A stretch of DNA of 14,504 nucleotides, taken from assembly GCA_938050265.1 (NCBI GenBank), contig CALLJT010000074.1, positions 1-14,504 of the forward strand, in the 5' to 3' direction. The notes below the pieces were generated by a model. The model saw only the letters and a list, made by a program, of their open reading frames with translations, did not search any database and had not been told where the DNA came from. Position numbers and translations under genes: made by a program. Numbering within the stretch: the first letter of the stretch is position 1; each line of letters opens with the position of its first letter. This document shows positions 12,226 through 14,504 of this stretch, one piece after another. Origin of the DNA: Candidatus Saccharimonadia bacterium. GTDB lineage: Bacteria; Patescibacteriota; Saccharimonadia; Saccharimonadales; SZUA-47.

Positions 12226-12663
12226 CTACCGGTAGAATTTAGAGGGTGGTGGCCTAAGAAATGGGTCCGGGAACGCCAACATGCCTTTTATTGGCTGGTC
12301 GTTCTGCATTAACTGATACTCTTGTAGTGTCAGTAAATCAGCTAACTGTTTTGAGTTGATTGCTACTGGACCTTCAGCTACAGGCGGTCTCATGCCCCAC
12401 GTCGGACTACTGGGTTCGTATGGAGTTCCTGGCGATGGGTCAGGAAGTGACCTCTCACCTGCACTGTGCTGGTTGGCATAAGCTTCAAGCGCGTCTATGC
12501 CTGCTTCCGTATACGTGGTATTTGTGTTGACAGGGGCTACTGCTACTGACTCTACCAGTGCCAAGCCTCCTAGGCTACTCAACGGCCGCAAGTCAGCTAG
12601 AGACTCAGGGGAGATGTCAGCCTCTGGTATTTCTGGTGTAGTTGTCGGTGCAAACTCTACCAT
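12226..12663 (-). CDS. Pro-rich 145-aa protein of unknown function
   Basis: I do not recognise a family. The protein has no signal peptide or membrane helix and no cysteine. Its first 30 residues are rich in Pro, Glu, Thr and Ser, and residues 66-100 form a Pro/Ser/Gly-rich, probably disordered linker. Two short segments could be helical (T-E-A-G-I-D-A-L-E-A-Y, 52-62; S-K-Q-L-A-D-L-L-T-L-Q-E-Y, 104-116). The C terminus is a proline/aromatic tail (P-D-P-F-L-R-P-P-P-S-K-F-Y-R). The start at 12663 is chosen over an in-frame ATG at 12684 because a fully consensus -35/-10 pair covers that upstream ATG and ends 9 nt before 12663. An operator-like dyad in that promoter suggests tight regulation. An adaptor, inhibitor or structural role would fit equally well. 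Confidence 0.65.
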   Translation of the reverse strand: MVEFAPTTTPEIPEADISPESLADLRPLSSLGGLALVESVAVAPVNTNTTYTEAGIDALEAYANQHSAGERSLPDPSPGTPYEPSSPTWGMRPPVAEGPVAINSKQLADLLTLQEYQLMQNDQPIKGMLAFPDPFLRPPPSKFYR

Positions 12664-12672
12664 AATGACTAT

Positions 12673-12701
12673 ATTATATATCATATTTGATATATTGTCA
12701 A
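12673..12701 (-). promoter_or_regulatory. Fully consensus leaderless promoter of the 145-aa protein gene
   Basis: On the minus strand TTGACA (12701-12696), exactly 17 bp, then TATAAT (12678-12673); both hexamers are perfect. The -10 ends 9 nt before the ATG at 12663 and no Shine-Dalgarno follows. Confidence 0.8.
12676..12695. promoter_or_regulatory. Perfect dyad filling the promoter spacer (candidate operator)
   Basis: ATATATCA-TATT-TGATATAT is a perfect 8-bp inverted repeat with a 4-nt centre. It fills the whole gap between -35 and -10 and touches the -10, a classic place for a repressor site. Confidence 0.55.
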
Positions 12702-12829
12702 TTATTACACCTTGTCACACATTCGAACATGCTACTACAAGTACAAAAACGATCAAAAAGGACATCTCAGTGGCTCACCACCAGTTAAGTATGTCTGCAG
12801 ACGATCGAATGTAGTTTATGATACATTTT

Positions 12830-12838
12830 TGATATAAT
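12830..12838 (+). promoter_or_regulatory. Extended -10 promoter of the epimerase-like gene
   Basis: TG-A-TATAAT is a perfect extended -10; no clear -35 is present. The predicted leader is about 32 nt with GGAG at 12863-12866, 10 nt before the ATG. A 6-bp inverted repeat ATAATA-acaatag-TATTAT (12834-12852) overlaps the -10 and start site. Confidence 0.6.
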
Positions 12839-12876
12839 AACAATAGTATTATTTTGATAGATGGAGCTCTCTCTAC

Positions 12877-14504
12877 ATGCTACGTATACTTGCTATTATA
12901 TCCGGCAGGCCTCACCTCATGAAAGCAGCCGCACTTCATGTAGGGCTTGAGCACTTCAAAGATGTCGAGCTCATACTCTGCGACCTGCAGACAGACTGGC
13001 CTGCATCTGATGCTGCCTCAATAAAGCAGCTCGGTATCGACACCTTGCGGTGGATAAAGAGACCTGCGTCTGTACACGGCCCAAGCCATTTTGACCATGA
13101 CACCTTATCGTTTGTGGTAGATAAAATTGAATCCACGCATGCACATGCGATGGTTGTGTTTGGCGACCTCGACGGCACTGCAATAGGCACACTTGCAGCG
13201 AAGATAGCAGGACTCCCGGTCATACATATTGAAGCGGGCCTAAGATCGCATGACAATCGTGAGTCAGAAGAGCACAACAGAGTCATCATTGATGTGATGG
13301 CAGACAATCACAGCACTCATAAGCTTGGCGCCGCAAACCGAATAATCCAAAGCGGAACAACCGCTGAGAGTGTACACCTGGGGAGCAATCCGATATCATG
13401 CCTCTTTGATATACACGCCGAGAAAATAATCACACAATCTCAACGCCCACTACAGGCGTCCTACGCCCTATCAACGATACATAGGACGGAGAATCTCAAA
13501 AATAAGGAAGTTCTAGTTGAACTATTGAGCGCGCTGCAAACCATTGCAAAAGATCAGCCCATTATACTGATTACGTACGATTCGCTTAAAAAAGCACTGC
13601 GTAAACACAACCTACAGTTAGCAGACTACACGTCATCAAACCTTCACTCCGTTGATTCACTTGATTACCATAGCTATATTCGCCACTTAGTCCATGCAGA
13701 CTACATCATTACTGACTCTTCGAGCCTACTTGACGAAGCGGTCAGTCAAAACAAAAGATGCGTCATTATGCGCAACGAGTCACACAGAGATCTACATCAC
13801 ACGCCATCAGTCATACTAGGCGGCCTAGGCGCGCAGTCTATCGTTCATGCATGGAACCAGGTAAAAACAGTTAAGGTCCCGGTGAACACAGCTGCTCAAC
13901 GATCAAAGAATGCGCACATCGGGCTCGCAAAGCTTGGGCACTTCGTGTATACAACAATACTGCGTCAGTCTTTTGCTACAAAGCTCATGGGATTCGACAT
14001 ATCAGCGCATCCACTATGGCGTAATCTGACTGAATCGAACATCGAAGTAGTATTGGGAGAGCACGATCTCACAGGCGTCGCCCAAACTGACAAGCTCGCG
14101 TGCGCAGCAACCAGCCAGGACAAAGACAAACCTCGGCTCATATCTGAAGGTATAGCACGTAGCGTCCTAACGATATCAGAACTCGCGCACAGCAAACTTG
14201 ATGCACGTTCACTCACAACAACCATGGACCGAGACTTCCAACTAAAAGATGGCCAGCGAAACTTGATCGTGCTCGGAAGCGAAGCCAACAACACTGCACC
14301 TGCCCATATAATGGACGCACTCAGAAGCAAGCACAATATACCGTACAGAATTAGGTGGAACGACCAGGATAAAGTCGTACAGATACACGGACCTCAAGGT
14401 GCAGTCTATTCCCCGTCCAAGACAAAATATGCACATACAAGTACCGACTACGCGCTGGTCGTACTCACTCACTCAGATGGCTACACGACGGTTCTGGTGT
14501 CCGG
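12877..14504 (+). CDS. WecB-type UDP-N-acetylglucosamine 2-epimerase homologue with long C-terminal extension (3' truncated by window)
   Basis: An open frame of 542 codons running off the window. Residues 1 to about 345 match the UDP-GlcNAc 2-epimerase fold (UDP-GlcNAc to UDP-ManNAc, for surface polysaccharides). Visible are S-G-R-P-H-L-M-K (9-16) for G-x-R-P-E-x-x-K, F-G-D (95-97), H-I-E-A-G-L-R-S (117-124), S-E-E-H-N-R (130-135), I-H-R-T-E-N (201-206) and T-D-S-S-S-L-L-D-E-A (279-288). The residues matching E. coli WecB D95, E117, E131 and H213 are kept (D97, E119, E131, H202), so catalysis is plausible, although the N-terminal motif and the H-Y-D-x-x-M region are altered. From about 346 onward there are almost 200 additional residues. 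They include a Rossmann-like stretch (R-N-L-I-V-L-G-S-E-A-N-N, 461-472, then D-Y-A-L-V-V-L, 524-530) that I cannot assign. No other polysaccharide gene is in view. Confidence 0.75.
   Translation, partial: MLRILAIISGRPHLMKAAALHVGLEHFKDVELILCDLQTDWPASDAASIKQLGIDTLRWIKRPASVHGPSHFDHDTLSFVVDKIESTHAHAMVVFGDLDGTAIGTLAAKIAGLPVIHIEAGLRSHDNRESEEHNRVIIDVMADNHSTHKLGAANRIIQSGTTAESVHLGSNPISCLFDIHAEKIITQSQRPLQASYALSTIHRTENLKNKEVLVELLSALQTIAKDQPIILITYDSLKKALRKHNLQLADYTSSNLHSVDSLDYHSYIRHLVHADYIITDSSSLLDEAVSQNKRCVIMRNESHRDLHHTPSVILGGLGAQSIVHAWNQVKTVKVPVNTAAQRSKNAHIGLAKLGHFVYTTILRQSFATKLMGFDISAHPLWRNLTESNIEVVLGEHDLTGVAQTDKLACAATSQDKDKPRLISEGIARSVLTISELAHSKLDARSLTTTMDRDFQLKDGQRNLIVLGSEANNTAPAHIMDALRSKHNIPYRIRWNDQDKVVQIHGPQGAVYSPSKTKYAHTSTDYALVVLTHSDGYTTVLVS

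Noticed and set aside
12937..13307. Minus-strand frames inside the epimerase-like gene
   Set aside because: They are shadows of a long plus-strand frame with clear family motifs.

Overview
The window looks like a chromosomal segment from a Candidate Phyla Radiation bacterium, most likely Candidatus Saccharibacteria (TM7) or a relative. This is an inference. It rests on the compact gene layout, many small membrane proteins of uncertain role, a membrane-anchored Clp-type ATPase paired with a small membrane protein, a sortase-anchored protein with Cys-x-Tyr-Asn repeats, a DxDxD secreted protein, and UGA used as a normal stop codon. No rRNA or tRNA gene was seen, so the placement stays provisional.

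Left part (1-6519), housekeeping and envelope genes: the 3' end of msrA; an MgtC-family membrane protein; mraY (lipid I synthesis); a zeta-toxin/polynucleotide-kinase-like P-loop protein; a VIT1/CCC1 metal transporter; a dolichol/phytol-kinase-like CTP-dependent lipid kinase; and a two-gene operon of a small Trp-rich membrane protein and a membrane-tethered double-AAA Clp-like unfoldase whose first ATPase domain looks catalytically dead.

Middle part (6520-8418), cell-surface genes: a Lys-rich, membrane-anchored protein with a Gly/Asn linker and acidic DxDxD loops, and an LPNTG sortase substrate with three Cys-bracketed repeats. Both have ordinary Shine-Dalgarno sequences and clear promoters, and a good intrinsic terminator separates them.

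Right part (8419-14504), accessory genes: an anchored Gln/acid-rich exported protein followed by a divergent cytidylate-kinase-like protein; a roughly 400-bp non-coding region with back-to-back consensus promoters, one probably driving a short RNA of about 155 nt on the minus strand and the other a two-gene operon of HExxH zincins (one membrane-anchored, one apparently cytosolic); a convergent 145-aa orphan protein with a fully consensus, apparently leaderless promoter whose spacer is a perfect dyad; and a WecB-type UDP-GlcNAc 2-epimerase homologue with an unusual long C-terminal extension, cut by the window end.

The clearest cross-cutting signal is promoter architecture. At six genes a -10 hexamer lies only 7-9 nt before the ATG and no Shine-Dalgarno is visible, which implies leaderless mRNAs. 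Surface-protein and operon-internal genes instead tend to carry Shine-Dalgarno-like sequences. The non-coding candidates most worth testing are the minus-strand RNA at 10223-10376, the 15-bp stem bracketing the start codon at 10461-10525, and the operator-like dyad at 12676-12695.
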